In this document: piece after piece, positions 44,356 to 53,450 of the stretch
Numbering within the stretch: position 1 is the stretch's first letter
Layout: every line of letters begins with the position of its first letter
From: CAYUAI01 sp964442745
GTDB lineage: Bacteria; Pseudomonadota; Gammaproteobacteria; S012-40
Direction: 5' to 3'
DNA: 64,000 nt
Assembly: GCA_964442745.1 (NCBI GenBank)
Contig: CAYUAI010000011.1
Coordinates: 10,122-74,121 of the forward strand
Translations under genes and position numbers: made by a program
Notes under the pieces: generated by a model
The model's input: only the letters and a program-made list of their open reading frames with translations
Told to the model about the DNA's origin: nothing
The model's database searches: none

Positions 44356-45564
44356 TTAAAAATAATCCAATTTCAAAGCACCCCAAGTGTATTTTATATC
44401 AATGACAAGTCGATTCGATATCCCGAATTTTGTGACAGATTGAAAGCGCTGCCCTGTCAATTGATAGCCGATACTCGTTAATAGATTTTTCTTCACTTGA
44501 TATATATAGGCAGCACTCATTGAAAAAAGAAAACGGTCATTATCAATATCATTTAACCGCTCTTGACGCAATACTTTGAATGCAAAAGTAAACCTATTTT
44601 TTTCTTTTAATTGATACTTGGCAGATAAACTCAATTGATCCTCTTGCATCATCGAACCGACACCGCTTGGTATTAAGCTCCTCATATACACCGTCGCTAG
44701 CTGTCCCCGGTATAAGCTCATTTTCCATCCGACTTTGAAAATCAAAGCATACGATTGCTCCGAAAGTTTAATACGCCGAAACGAGCGGTTAAACGTTTGC
44801 ACATTTTCATACAAACGCGTGCCAGCACTCAACGCAAGCTCACTTTTTTCTGACATCCGTCGATCTAAGCCCATGGACAAACCCATGGCTCGGGTTGTCA
44901 ATTGCGATTCGTCAACCCGATAGCGGGAGGCATAAAGCAAACCATTTATTTTTTGTTTTTCACTGAGAATATAACTCAGGCTACTGCCAATTTCCTGAAA
45001 GGTATAATCCAACAGACGTTTTGATTCACGCCCTTGATAATCGGTCTGAAGCCAACCGTACAACACACTCATTTGAGTTCGTTCTGACAATTGTTTGCTC
45101 CACTGCGGTTGCAACTGCCATCTTCGACGCTGCTCAGTGGTTTCTATTAATCCCGTTGCTTCTCTTTCAGTCGATAAGATACTGCTGTTATCCAATTCCA
45201 CGTTCCACTGAAAAATATTTTTTTCAAAACGATGATTCCCATAAAAATTCGCTTTCTGTCCATTGCTGTTCAGTCTTTTATTTCGATCAAAACGCTTCAT
45301 TTTAAATATTGCTTTCAAATACATCTCAGTTTTTTCCGTTCGATGATGCACTTTAAATTGTGGAGCAATCTCAATTGAATTTGCATTTTTTTTCCCATTT
45401 GTCGCCAATTTTACATTATCATCGACGATAAATCTGCTATACAGCTCAGGTGTAATAATAATATCTGCCAATCCGCAACGAGAAAAAATAATCACCATCG
45501 CACCCAATAAACCGGCTAAAACATTAGATCTTGAGAGTACGTGCGAATCGCCGCAAGCTATCAC
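44356..45564 (-). CDS. Outer-membrane beta-barrel protein of the EPS/exosortase cluster
   Basis: Protein of 402 residues, from a GTG at 45564 that overlaps the stop of the Wza-like gene (GTGA). Signal sequence about 10-33. The rest alternates polar and hydrophobic residues in strands of about ten with tight turns, ending in an aromatic residue (…WGALKLDYF), the outer-membrane barrel signature. This matches the barrel proteins (often about 400 residues) that accompany exosortase-linked exopolysaccharide operons and may form the export pore together with Wza. No enzymatic motif. Confidence 0.8.
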   Translation of the reverse strand: MIACGDSHVLSRSNVLAGLLGAMVIIFSRCGLADIIITPELYSRFIVDDNVKLATNGKKNANSIEIAPQFKVHHRTEKTEMYLKAIFKMKRFDRNKRLNSNGQKANFYGNHRFEKNIFQWNVELDNSSILSTEREATGLIETTEQRRRWQLQPQWSKQLSERTQMSVLYGWLQTDYQGRESKRLLDYTFQEIGSSLSYILSEKQKINGLLYASRYRVDESQLTTRAMGLSMGLDRRMSEKSELALSAGTRLYENVQTFNRSFRRIKLSEQSYALIFKVGWKMSLYRGQLATVYMRSLIPSGVGSMMQEDQLSLSAKYQLKEKNRFTFAFKVLRQERLNDIDNDRFLFSMSAAYIYQVKKNLLTSIGYQLTGQRFQSVTKFGISNRLVIDIKYTWGALKLDYF

Positions 45565-46142
45565 CGTACAACAACAACATCACCTGCATCGAGCAAAATG
45601 TTTTGCTCGAGCTTGACCCCCGTTGAAACTTCATCATAATTGAACTTGAATACCGTCTGGCTAGCACCGATCCGCCGAAGTATTTTAAGATTTTTAGCGT
45701 TGGCAAAAGGTGTCAACCCACCCGCAAGGCTTAACACTTGCATCACATCACCATCTTCTTGCACCGTGTACTGGCCGGGCTTGCTGATTTGACCAATCAC
45801 ATAAACTTTATTGCCTGATACGAGACGCACTAACACGGTCACTACGGGGTCAGGTATAAATTCCTTTAATTTCTCCCGAATGACCAACTCAACTTGCTCA
45901 GGCGTTTTTCCAGCCGCCTGGATATGCCCAACTAAGGGGAAAGATAATTTACCATCCGGTCGAACTAAAACTTCACTCTGCAGACCCTCTTCTTTCCAAA
46001 CAGAAATGTCTAACACATCTCCCTGCACTAATAAATAACGGCGATCATCCCTCAAGGAAGCTGAATTTTCGGCCAAAATAATAGACGATAGGACAAACAA
46101 GCTCAGTAGCAATAAGCCTTTTTTTTTTATATTTCTGTTCAT
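45561..46142 (-). CDS. Wza-like polysaccharide export protein
   Basis: Periplasmic/outer-membrane export component of 193 residues from the ATG at 46142 (MNRNIKKKGLLLLSLFVLSSIILA, signal peptide); a second ATG at 46166 is also possible. The Poly_export domain is clear: GDVLDISVWKEEGLQSEVLVRPDGKLSFPLVGHIQAAGKTPEQVELVIREKL, then the SLBB domain NKVYVIGQISKPGQYTVQEDGDVMQVLSLAGGL. No lipobox cysteine is seen at the signal cleavage site. First gene of the export operon (Wza, barrel, Wzz, kinase, ATPase), coupled to the barrel by a 4-base overlap. Confidence 0.9.
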   Translation of the reverse strand: MNRNIKKKGLLLLSLFVLSSIILAENSASLRDDRRYLLVQGDVLDISVWKEEGLQSEVLVRPDGKLSFPLVGHIQAAGKTPEQVELVIREKLKEFIPDPVVTVLVRLVSGNKVYVIGQISKPGQYTVQEDGDVMQVLSLAGGLTPFANAKNLKILRRIGASQTVFKFNYDEVSTGVKLEQNILLDAGDVVVVR

Positions 46143-46694
46143 AGCAATAGTAATTAATGAATTCAAATTTTATGAAAATTTCAACTAAAAATAATAAAAT
46201 TTACTGCGATAAAAATAGGCCAAACGTTTATCAAACGACCCGACGAGTAATCGCGCACGCTAACCCTCTCAGCCATCGCCCAATGATGTGTTGAATAAAT
46301 TTCACTCAAAAACAGCAAATCCTTCCCTATGAAAAATAAAAATGCAATAAACTCACATCGTAATTTTAGAGCGCTAGGTTGTCTAATAGACAGTGTACTT
46401 CTGGATTTATATTTTTTATGATTGATATTGTCTTATTTTTCTGCCATCTGAATCGTTTTCAAACAGCAAAAGCATCCATGTTATTCTGGACAGCAAGACA
46501 ATAAATTTTAGATTGAGTTATTTTTAAATTATTGTTTTTAAGAATAGTCCCAACTCTATCAGCTTTTTTCATGTATGTCGACCGTCCGTCATCATCAACA
46601 ATGAAAAATATAAAAACAGTCATTACTTTGTACAGAAAAAAAACGAATATTTTTTAGTTCGTACAAATCAACCACCCTCTCACCAATCATCTGT

Positions 46695-46878
46695 TTAGGA
46701 ATGGGCATGGAATAACGTCCTTGTTTGGCGCCCAGGTTGGGTTTGCATTCGTTCGTTCTGAGTGAACAAAAGTGCAGGAATAGTCGTTCTATTTCGAGCT
46801 TTTGTGATAGAAGAACGAGCGAAGACAGGCGGAAGATGGGAGGCGAAACCGAGAGGCTATTGCATGCCCATTCCTTAG
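46695..46878. repeat. Family-2 palindromic element, long copy
   Basis: Left end TTAGGAATGGGCATGGAATA and right end ATTGCATGCCCATTCCTTA (to 46878) are inverted matches. The core GAGGCGAAACCGAGAGG precedes the right end, and inner arms GTCGTTCTATTTCG/GAAGAACGAGC give more pairing. At 184 bases it is the longest copy in the window. Confidence 0.75.
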
Positions 46879-47099
46879 CTAACACGCCCCGGCTATTTAA
46901 GTTGTCTTCATTCTAATGATAAATATACTTTAGCCTTCGCTACCCGTAAGAGAAATCGCATCAGGAAAAACCAATCGATTGTCTTTTTGTCCGTCGTTTT
47001 CCCTACAACGTAGGCTATACGCCCAACGTGGCCATGAAAACGATAAACAAAAATCCAGCGTAAGCATGATACTTTAACTTTTTCCTCACTGCTAAAGAA

Positions 47100-47165
47100 G
47101 AGGCAACGCAATCACTTCCTACGCCTCAAAACGAGAGGCGAAACCGGGAAGTAATTGCGTCGTCC
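47100..47165. repeat. Compact family-2-like hairpin
   Basis: AGGCAACGCAATCACTTCCT and TACGCCTC pair with GAGGCG and GGGAAGTAATTGCGTCG across an AAAAC loop, making a long imperfect stem. It contains the family core GGCGAAACCGGGAAGT. It lies a few bases after the 3' end of the PEP-CTERM gene, where it may protect or terminate the transcript. Confidence 0.6.
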
Positions 47166-47170
47166 ACTTT

Positions 47171-47752
47171 TTAGGCGGGCAAGGCCGACCCCATTGTTAA
47201 TCTCTCTCTGCGTACCACGTTTTTATTTTTTAACAAAAAAGCAACAAAACCTACACCAAAAATCATCATAATCCAGGTGGATGCTTCGGGCACCGGTGTC
47301 ACAAAAGGTACTAACTTAAGGGCACCCGCATATTTACCGCCCGAATCACCTCGAACATTAAAGCGATAATCTCCAGCAGGTAATTGCGCAGAAATCATAC
47401 TAGCCGGACCTGCCGTAAGTTGACGACCCAATGGCGTTGAACTCCCCGCTTCAAAAAGCGAAAATTCTAATCCGGAAATCGAAGACGGCCCTGCCCCGCC
47501 AAGCATCTCTCCTGCTTTCCCACCAGGCAGACTAACAGACAAACCAGTTAAACCACTCTTTGTATTAAATGTTTCCCCTAATGAAAAGTTATAATTATCA
47601 CTAAAAGCACCGGTTGACGCTGAAGAAAAAACATAAGCTCCTTGCTCCAATTGGCCATTTGAACCTTGGCTCAAGGTCATTGCCATCGCTGGCATCACTG
47701 AAAGTAAATAAATGGTTAAAAAACCAGATAACATTATTTTGAGATTTTTCAT
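47171..47752 (-). CDS. PEP-CTERM-type exosortase substrate
   Basis: Exported protein of 193 residues. Signal peptide MKNLKIMLSGFLTIYLLSVMPAMA. The mature part is Gly/Ser-rich and beta-like (QGSNGQLEQGAYVFSS, FNVRGDSGGKYAGALKL). The C-terminal sorting signal is VPEASTWIMMIFGVGFVAFL followed by a basic tail (KNKNVVRRER): a proline-glutamate motif, a hydrophobic helix and positive charges, as exosortases recognise. Located between the export operon and the PrsT/exosortase genes, so it is a likely substrate of the exosortase at 50789-52363. Function otherwise unknown. Confidence 0.85.
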   Translation of the reverse strand: MKNLKIMLSGFLTIYLLSVMPAMAMTLSQGSNGQLEQGAYVFSSASTGAFSDNYNFSLGETFNTKSGLTGLSVSLPGGKAGEMLGGAGPSSISGLEFSLFEAGSSTPLGRQLTAGPASMISAQLPAGDYRFNVRGDSGGKYAGALKLVPFVTPVPEASTWIMMIFGVGFVAFLLKNKNVVRRERLTMGSALPA

Positions 47753-48386
47753 GATTTACTCACTGGAAAATTATCACGATTAAGAATAGACTTGGTTCTA
47801 GTCAATTTGACACCACTATCTCTGTCGCACCGATTGGAAACCAAGTTAAGCAGTAATACAAGAAGGGCTAAATAAGTGAACCGTTAGGTTGATTTGCTGC
47901 GCATATTCACACGCCTAAAGACAACAACGATAAAGAGAGAAAACAGAAACAATTTTATCGAACAATAATTCTACACCAACAGCCTAGGCTATTCAGGTCC
48001 TTTTCCAATGTCCCTCTAAGAATTAACATGAAAAAATAGACCAACGATTAATCCATCATTTCAGATCGCAGAAAGACTCGTAAAACTATCACTGCCCACC
48101 CCCTGATATTACCAGAAACTTGAAACGTGAATCAAATTTTTTAGCTACGTTAAGAATGAACATTCATTGTATACCTTAATACGCTTCAAAAAAAATGGGT
48201 TAAAAACCGTTACACGGCTTCATTTGCCGCATCTAAGGACGAATACTCGCTTTTTCTACAGTACCTAAAGATTATTTCCTCCATTTTTTTTGAAACGTTA
48301 GGATATACCCAGCACAACCATGAACAATTATTTTCAGCTCCCAGCTTCAGGCTAGCTTTGACCGTGCTGAGTATGCAACAGATAAA
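47753..48386. other. Intergenic region with a family-4 repeat
   Basis: Holds the family-4 unit at 48195-48310. Bases 48302-48374 also show an imperfect inverted pair (ATACCCAGCAC against GTGCTGAGTAT). The PEP-CTERM gene promoter is expected close to 47753-47850; none is clear. Confidence 0.45.
48195..48310. repeat. Family-4 repeat, interrupted copy
   Basis: Shares with 63842-63941 the blocks GGGTTAAAAACCGTTACACG, CTAAGGACGAATACTCGCTT and TTTTTGAAACGTTAGG. About 35 extra bases separate the last two blocks here. Confidence 0.75.
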
Positions 48387-50699
48387 TCAATTCTGCTCTA
48401 ATGCAACACCTTTGAGCTGACTTCGTACCACAGACAAATGCTGATTCAATTCAGTACGATCCTGATTTAATACATAGGCTTTTTCTAAATAGTGCAAAGC
48501 TTTCATCACCTGTCCAGTACGATAATACGCCCAACCCAAGGTATCAAGATATCGATAATCATTCGATGGTTTAAATCGCTGCGCAATGGCGACGGCAGAT
48601 TCTCGGTCTTTAGCATTATTCTTATTCGAGAGCAATACAACCAACTCATTGGCCACCACATCGTTATAGGGCGTTTGATTTAAAATGCCTTCATAGAGCG
48701 CTTGTGCTTTTTCTATATGTCCTAAGTTCACATATAAAGCCGCGAGCAATTGCTGTAAAAACAAACCATCCATCAGAGAAACAACGTTTATCCCTTGAGT
48801 CAGCCTCTCAATCGCCTGGTCGGCATCACCTTTAGCCACATCAATCGACGCGAGCAATTGGTAAGATTCAGCCAAAACTGGGTTAACATCTAGCCCTTTT
48901 TGCAAAATCTCAATGGCTTTAGCATTCGCTTGTTTCTGTAAATACAGCCGGCCAAGTATAGGATATAAATTTGCGTTCTTTTCATCTTTATCCAACATAC
49001 TTGTGACTCGATCAACAGCTTCATCAAGTTTGTTTTCTTTCAGAAGCACACGAATCACACCCTCTAACGGTTTGTTAGCCTGGGGCTGCCGCTGTAACGC
49101 GAATTCAAACTGCTGTAAGGCCTCATCATACATTTCTTGCATTTCCAAAACGGCACCCAGTACATAATACCCAGTGGCATGCTTGGGGACTAAAGTAATA
49201 ATTTGTTTGGCAATGGCTTTGGCAGTGACCCAATTATTTCTTTTCACTTCAACTTCGGCTAATTTAGTGAGCAGCTCAACAGCTTTTGGGAAAGTTTTTA
49301 GGCCTACTAAATAAACATCTCTTGCTTTGTCAAATGCCTTCTCACGTAAAAAAAGCGCGGCTAACTCAATTCTTGCCGGTAGATAGCTTGGGCTAATTTC
49401 AATCGCACGATTAAACTCTTGCCGCGCCAGCCCCATCTCGCCTTTCAGTACATGCGCTTTCGCTAACGCAAGCACAGTCTTCACATTATTAGGCGCGTCT
49501 TTAAGCACTATCCTTAAATCATCGATCGCATTTTGTGCAATACGGCGATCCAAGAATAAGTTACCGCGCAAATAAAGTGCTTCATTATCCCGAGGATTAT
49601 GCTCGATCACCTGATTCAATATTTTTTGCGCTTGCCCTGGTCGCCCCTGCTCAACTTGTAATACAGCGAGTTTCTTTCTCGCTTTTTCTATCGCTAAATC
49701 TTCCGTATCACTATTGATAATGTCCTGATAGACCTCGCTCGCCTTGCCAGGCTGTTCGATAGCCTGATAGAATTCCGCCAATGAAAAACGTACCGAAACC
49801 CCACTCGTTTCTGCGGCAACAAATTGCAGCAATGTTTGTGCGGCCACCTGGTTACCTTGCGTTTTCGCTAAAAACTCCACCAACAACTGCTTACTTTCCA
49901 GACCAGATATATCATGCAGCGCCTGACGTAATACAGTTTCAGCTAGCTCAGGCTGTTTTCGCTCCAAATAATATTTTGCCAACGCCGAACGAAACAATAA
50001 AGTGGATGGATCAAGCTCAATAATTTTATTAAATAACTCGATGACGCGCTGGTGTTGCCCCTGCTGCTGATAAATTTGCAACAGCGTAACCCGCATTGGC
50101 ACATCGGTTTTATTTTCTTCAATCCCTTTCTTGAGCAAAAGCTCAGCATTTTTCTCATTATTTAGCGCCAACAAAATTTTTGCTTTTGAATTTAACGCCG
50201 CCGCTTGATACGGTTCAACAAAAAGCACCTGGTCTACCCAACGCTCGGCCTCACTAAATTTAGCTTGATTCAATAAAACAGACGCTTTAATGAGTAACGC
50301 ATCAGTCTGCTGCGGATCAATATTGAGTATGTCATCTGCTACTTGGTTCGCTTCTTGATAGTTTTGATCCATAAAAAACAACGCCGAAATATGGCTGAGC
50401 GCCCCTATATGAGTCGCATCTATCGTTACAACCCTAGAAAAATTGGCAAACGCTGAGCGCCAGTTATCTCTTTGCTCCTCAATCAATCCCAACAAATAGT
50501 GCGCTTCTGCATTTTGACGATTCAGCTGAATCGCATTTTTAACCGCGACACGTGCTTTATCAAATTTTTTATTTTCATACAAAGTCTTTGCGCGAAAATA
50601 ATACTTTTCATATTGCTCTTCACTGCTACTGCACCCCGATGCAATATACAGCATCCCGATGATTAGACTGATTACGCCTTGAATATAATATTTTTTCAT
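48387..50699 (-). CDS. prsT: PrsT-like TPR lipoprotein of the PEP-CTERM system
   Basis: Tetratricopeptide protein of 770 residues from the ATG at 50699 (MKKYYIQGVISL); the frame is open to 50771. The lipobox is IASGC, so it is a lipoprotein facing the periplasm. More than fifteen TPR units follow, for example EKYYFRAKTLYENKKFDKARVAVKNAIQLN and EAHYLLGLIEEQRDNWRSAFANFSRVV. The last unit, DTLGWAYYRTGQVMKALHYLEKAYVL, is typical of PrsT, the large TPR lipoprotein that accompanies exosortase A clusters. It lies about 90 bases downstream of the exosortase gene in the same direction. It likely scaffolds sorting or export complexes. Confidence 0.88.
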   Translation of the reverse strand: MKKYYIQGVISLIIGMLYIASGCSSSEEQYEKYYFRAKTLYENKKFDKARVAVKNAIQLNRQNAEAHYLLGLIEEQRDNWRSAFANFSRVVTIDATHIGALSHISALFFMDQNYQEANQVADDILNIDPQQTDALLIKASVLLNQAKFSEAERWVDQVLFVEPYQAAALNSKAKILLALNNEKNAELLLKKGIEENKTDVPMRVTLLQIYQQQGQHQRVIELFNKIIELDPSTLLFRSALAKYYLERKQPELAETVLRQALHDISGLESKQLLVEFLAKTQGNQVAAQTLLQFVAAETSGVSVRFSLAEFYQAIEQPGKASEVYQDIINSDTEDLAIEKARKKLAVLQVEQGRPGQAQKILNQVIEHNPRDNEALYLRGNLFLDRRIAQNAIDDLRIVLKDAPNNVKTVLALAKAHVLKGEMGLARQEFNRAIEISPSYLPARIELAALFLREKAFDKARDVYLVGLKTFPKAVELLTKLAEVEVKRNNWVTAKAIAKQIITLVPKHATGYYVLGAVLEMQEMYDEALQQFEFALQRQPQANKPLEGVIRVLLKENKLDEAVDRVTSMLDKDEKNANLYPILGRLYLQKQANAKAIEILQKGLDVNPVLAESYQLLASIDVAKGDADQAIERLTQGINVVSLMDGLFLQQLLAALYVNLGHIEKAQALYEGILNQTPYNDVVANELVVLLSNKNNAKDRESAVAIAQRFKPSNDYRYLDTLGWAYYRTGQVMKALHYLEKAYVLNQDRTELNQHLSVVRSQLKGVALEQN

Positions 50700-50788
50700 G
50701 TGCATTTTATTTATTAAAGTATGTTTTTTCGCCTTTAATCCTGTTAATGAAGAGATAGGCACAAAACTCACTCGTACCCAAGTCTGAT

Positions 50789-52363
50789 TCAGTCAGGGAC
50801 ATATTGGTTTAATTCGTTAACCACCACATTTAAAAAATTAGCCAGTCTTTTATCTCCCTCAATTAAAGGTTCATCGGTCTCAATTTTGGTGACCAAACGA
50901 ATCAACGCACCATCCGTTCTCCGTTGCGTTAATGCATCCCAGAATAAAAACCATTTAACCAAGTATTCATTCGTTAAGTGTCGATGACGCTGTTTAAACC
51001 AAAAATAAACCAGCTGAGTATGCTCTCCTTTCCTAATCACACTGCGACTCACGGCTAAGCGCTGGTGTGCATCGGTGGAAATAGGTACCTGATAGTCAGA
51101 TAAGGTTTCGATTTTCCATCCCCCCCCCGGTAGACACGACCTCGGAGAGTGGGCTGATTGGCCACTGCGTTGTGAACCATAGTACGCCACATAAAGATTA
51201 ACAGGCCGATCATCTTCTGTATAATAATTTGCCACCAGATAATCATCGAGTTTCAACGAATCTAAGAGTTTTAACTCCAGCCGATCGCGCAATCCATGCC
51301 AGTTTTCCAGTTGTTGAGGAAAACTGCTAAATACACGCCGCTCTGGTATAATCTCTGGCCGAGTCACCAAAAAAATGGACAAGAAAAACATCAAAACCAG
51401 CAAAATGAATGTCCATAAAGACGAATTTGATTGCGTTGCCGTGGCTAGCAAGGAGGGATTATCGGTTTGTCGCCGAGGCAAATAAAAAACATCGGACAAC
51501 TTCTTGCTGGGTTGACCGATCCGGGCAAGCCATGCCATGACTAGCATCAAAATCATTAACCCACCCACAAATGAGCTGACACTCTCGAAGGTATGTAAAA
51601 AACCATCCGCTAAGTCCGGCCCCCAGTATTCGACCAAAATACCGATAACCCCGATACGCAAACCATTGAGCATAATAGCGATGGGTATCGCAGAGATTAA
51701 TACAACGGCCTTTTTCCAGAGGACATCATGATATAAATAGGCACATAAAAATGAAATACTGGTCAATGCCATAAGATAACGAATACCACTACACGCCTCA
51801 ACCACTTGCAACTGGTACGTACCAAGATCAATCATATTTCCTTCGAGATAGACGTCGATAGAAAACAAGCGAATCACTGCCACACCTAATTGCGAGGAAA
51901 TCAGCTGCAGCTCTTGAGACAATCCGTTATACAAAAATGGAGGCAATGGAATCATGAAGATAAGAAAAAATAATGGCACCCAAATCAACCGTATCACGGA
52001 CCATCCGAACAAACTCAGTATGACACCGACCAACGTGATCAAAAAAGCATATTGGACGAGAATATATAGCGTACTTAGGGTACCCAGCAATAGCAGCAAA
52101 CCACCCAAAAAAATAATCCAATAACCGGCTTTAGAACCTTCTAAAAAAGCTTGAGCTAAAGCTTTTTTTTGCCACCAAATCAGAAAAATACTGATAACCG
52201 GAATAAAAAAACCGTGGTTATATTCAGCCCGTGTCCACCAGCGAAACACCATTTCCGTCAAGCCGTCGTAAAACACGCCAATCAATAACAAGGGTATTAA
52301 GGCATAAATTAATATTCGATAATTACCTGAGGGATTAAAAAATACCGATGAGCTCATTTTCAT
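50789..52363 (-). CDS. xrt: Exosortase fused to EpsI domain
   Basis: Inner-membrane cysteine protease/transpeptidase that processes PEP-CTERM-type proteins. Length is 524 residues from the ATG at 52363; starts at 52357 and 52381 are possible. The N-terminal exosortase part has about eight spans with catalytic residues Cys in VVEACSGIRYL, Arg in LNGLRIGVIGI and His in DGFLHTFES (about 191, 236 and 257). After residue 290 comes an extra span and an EpsI (DUF3485) domain with SPRSCLPGGGWKIE. The single-chain exosortase-EpsI fusion recalls the XrtD type more than classic XrtA with separate EpsI, while neighbours (PrsT, ExeA-like ATPase) are of the XrtA type. Confidence 0.9.
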   Translation of the reverse strand: MKMSSSVFFNPSGNYRILIYALIPLLLIGVFYDGLTEMVFRWWTRAEYNHGFFIPVISIFLIWWQKKALAQAFLEGSKAGYWIIFLGGLLLLLGTLSTLYILVQYAFLITLVGVILSLFGWSVIRLIWVPLFFLIFMIPLPPFLYNGLSQELQLISSQLGVAVIRLFSIDVYLEGNMIDLGTYQLQVVEACSGIRYLMALTSISFLCAYLYHDVLWKKAVVLISAIPIAIMLNGLRIGVIGILVEYWGPDLADGFLHTFESVSSFVGGLMILMLVMAWLARIGQPSKKLSDVFYLPRRQTDNPSLLATATQSNSSLWTFILLVLMFFLSIFLVTRPEIIPERRVFSSFPQQLENWHGLRDRLELKLLDSLKLDDYLVANYYTEDDRPVNLYVAYYGSQRSGQSAHSPRSCLPGGGWKIETLSDYQVPISTDAHQRLAVSRSVIRKGEHTQLVYFWFKQRHRHLTNEYLVKWFLFWDALTQRRTDGALIRLVTKIETDEPLIEGDKRLANFLNVVVNELNQYVPD

Positions 52364-52381
52364 TTTACGCACATAAATCAC

Positions 52382-52907
52382 ATATAAATTCGGACAACGA
52401 TTGTCTCAGGAATGCGTTTTCACAGACTTTGTGCCGCCTACTCCGCTGACAACCCATTAGATATTTACTGGTATATATTTGAGGTAACGAATGTAGTTAG
52501 CGATGAAATTTTGTAATACAAAAATACAGCCATCGACATAACTAAGCCATCTACTGATTAATAAGCACTAAACAGACAAACAAGATGGGTTTATTTTATG
52601 GTAACAATTCAGAAAAAATTATCGCTGCCGACCCGCAAAGATCGATATTCATACGAAAATACATATTGAATAGGCCACTATCAGCACCACAGTATTTTAG
52701 TATGATCTGAATCGTCATACTTTGAATTTATTGTTATAAAATGAAAAGGTATATGACGGAAGCATATATGAAGCCAAAGGTTTCAACAAGCGTTAATATA
52801 AAAAAATACATGTTTGCCCATTAAATCACCCAATTGACAGAACATTACTCAAGCGAACAAATCAAAAGATTTATTTTGGTGACTAGGATTTTTCCCGATG
52901 ACAATCC
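52382..52907. other. Intergenic stretch upstream of the exosortase
   Basis: About 525 AT-rich bases between the exosortase start and the glyoxalase relic. It should contain the minus-strand promoter for exosortase–prsT; nothing specific could be fixed. No supported gene. Confidence 0.3.
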
Positions 52908-53296
52908 GCACCGGGGAATTCAATTTAACAGCCATCGGGATCTTCGACGAACGCAATTCATAGTATTGCCCGCATTCACAGGGCCTACCTCACGGATTAT
53001 TTTTCCGCCTTTGCGTTTAATATCATCAGCCACCCGATAGACATCATTGCTGCAAACACCATCGAGCCATCCCTTGACTCGATATCATCGCGATCCACTC
53101 CCCAGTTACAAGTTAATTCAATCACGGTATTGTCCGATTCATCACCATCCCCAAAAAACGCTAAGGTAAATTTGCCTTTCGGATAATCTTGTTGACGCAA
53201 CAATCGCATTCCCATCATTTTTAGTGTATGACTCAAGGATTTTTTGTTAATGACCAATGCGTAACATGGTATGGAGAATTTAGCCTTGATCATCAT
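52908..53296 (-). pseudogene. gloA: Glyoxalase I (lactoylglutathione lyase) relic
   Basis: The minus strand still shows GMRLLRQQDYPKGKFTLAFF, GDGDESDNTVIELTCNWGVD in one frame. Then VYRVADDIKRKGGKIIREVG follows in a second frame, and IAFVEDPDGC followed by TAA IEF in a third. This is the order of glyoxalase I, which detoxifies methylglyoxal. Frameshifts fall near 53060 and 52950, and a stop replaces the Tyr codon of DPDGYKIE. The first 25 residues are also poorly conserved. An open frame extends upstream to 53422 but does not resemble the family. Clearly non-functional. Confidence 0.85.
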
Positions 53297-53450
53297 CTCG
53301 GCCAATTTTATCACCTTACGATCATTAATTTTCCAAACCATCGGATCGTACCACCCCCTCTTCGCCGATAGCTCTGAGCCGGTAGGGTGGCCGAAACGAT
53401 GAATAAGGCCGAGAATTCTCATTGCCTCCTGTGATCACCCAATGTCGGTG

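Larger units (their letters stand above)
46167..47170. other. Long intergenic region with two family-2 repeats
   Basis: One kilobase without a supported gene between the PEP-CTERM gene and the export operon. It contains repeat units at 46695-46878 and 47100-47165. The part from 46143 to 46600 should hold the promoter of the minus-strand export operon; no sigma-70 or sigma-54 consensus could be fixed. Confidence 0.5.

Noticed and set aside
46595..46885. Minus-strand frame of 96 codons
   Set aside because: It is produced by the family-2 palindrome at 46695-46878; no start signal or homologous pattern.
52834..53040. Plus-strand frame of 68 codons
   Set aside because: It is antisense to the glyoxalase relic; the minus-strand reading matches a known family and this one does not.
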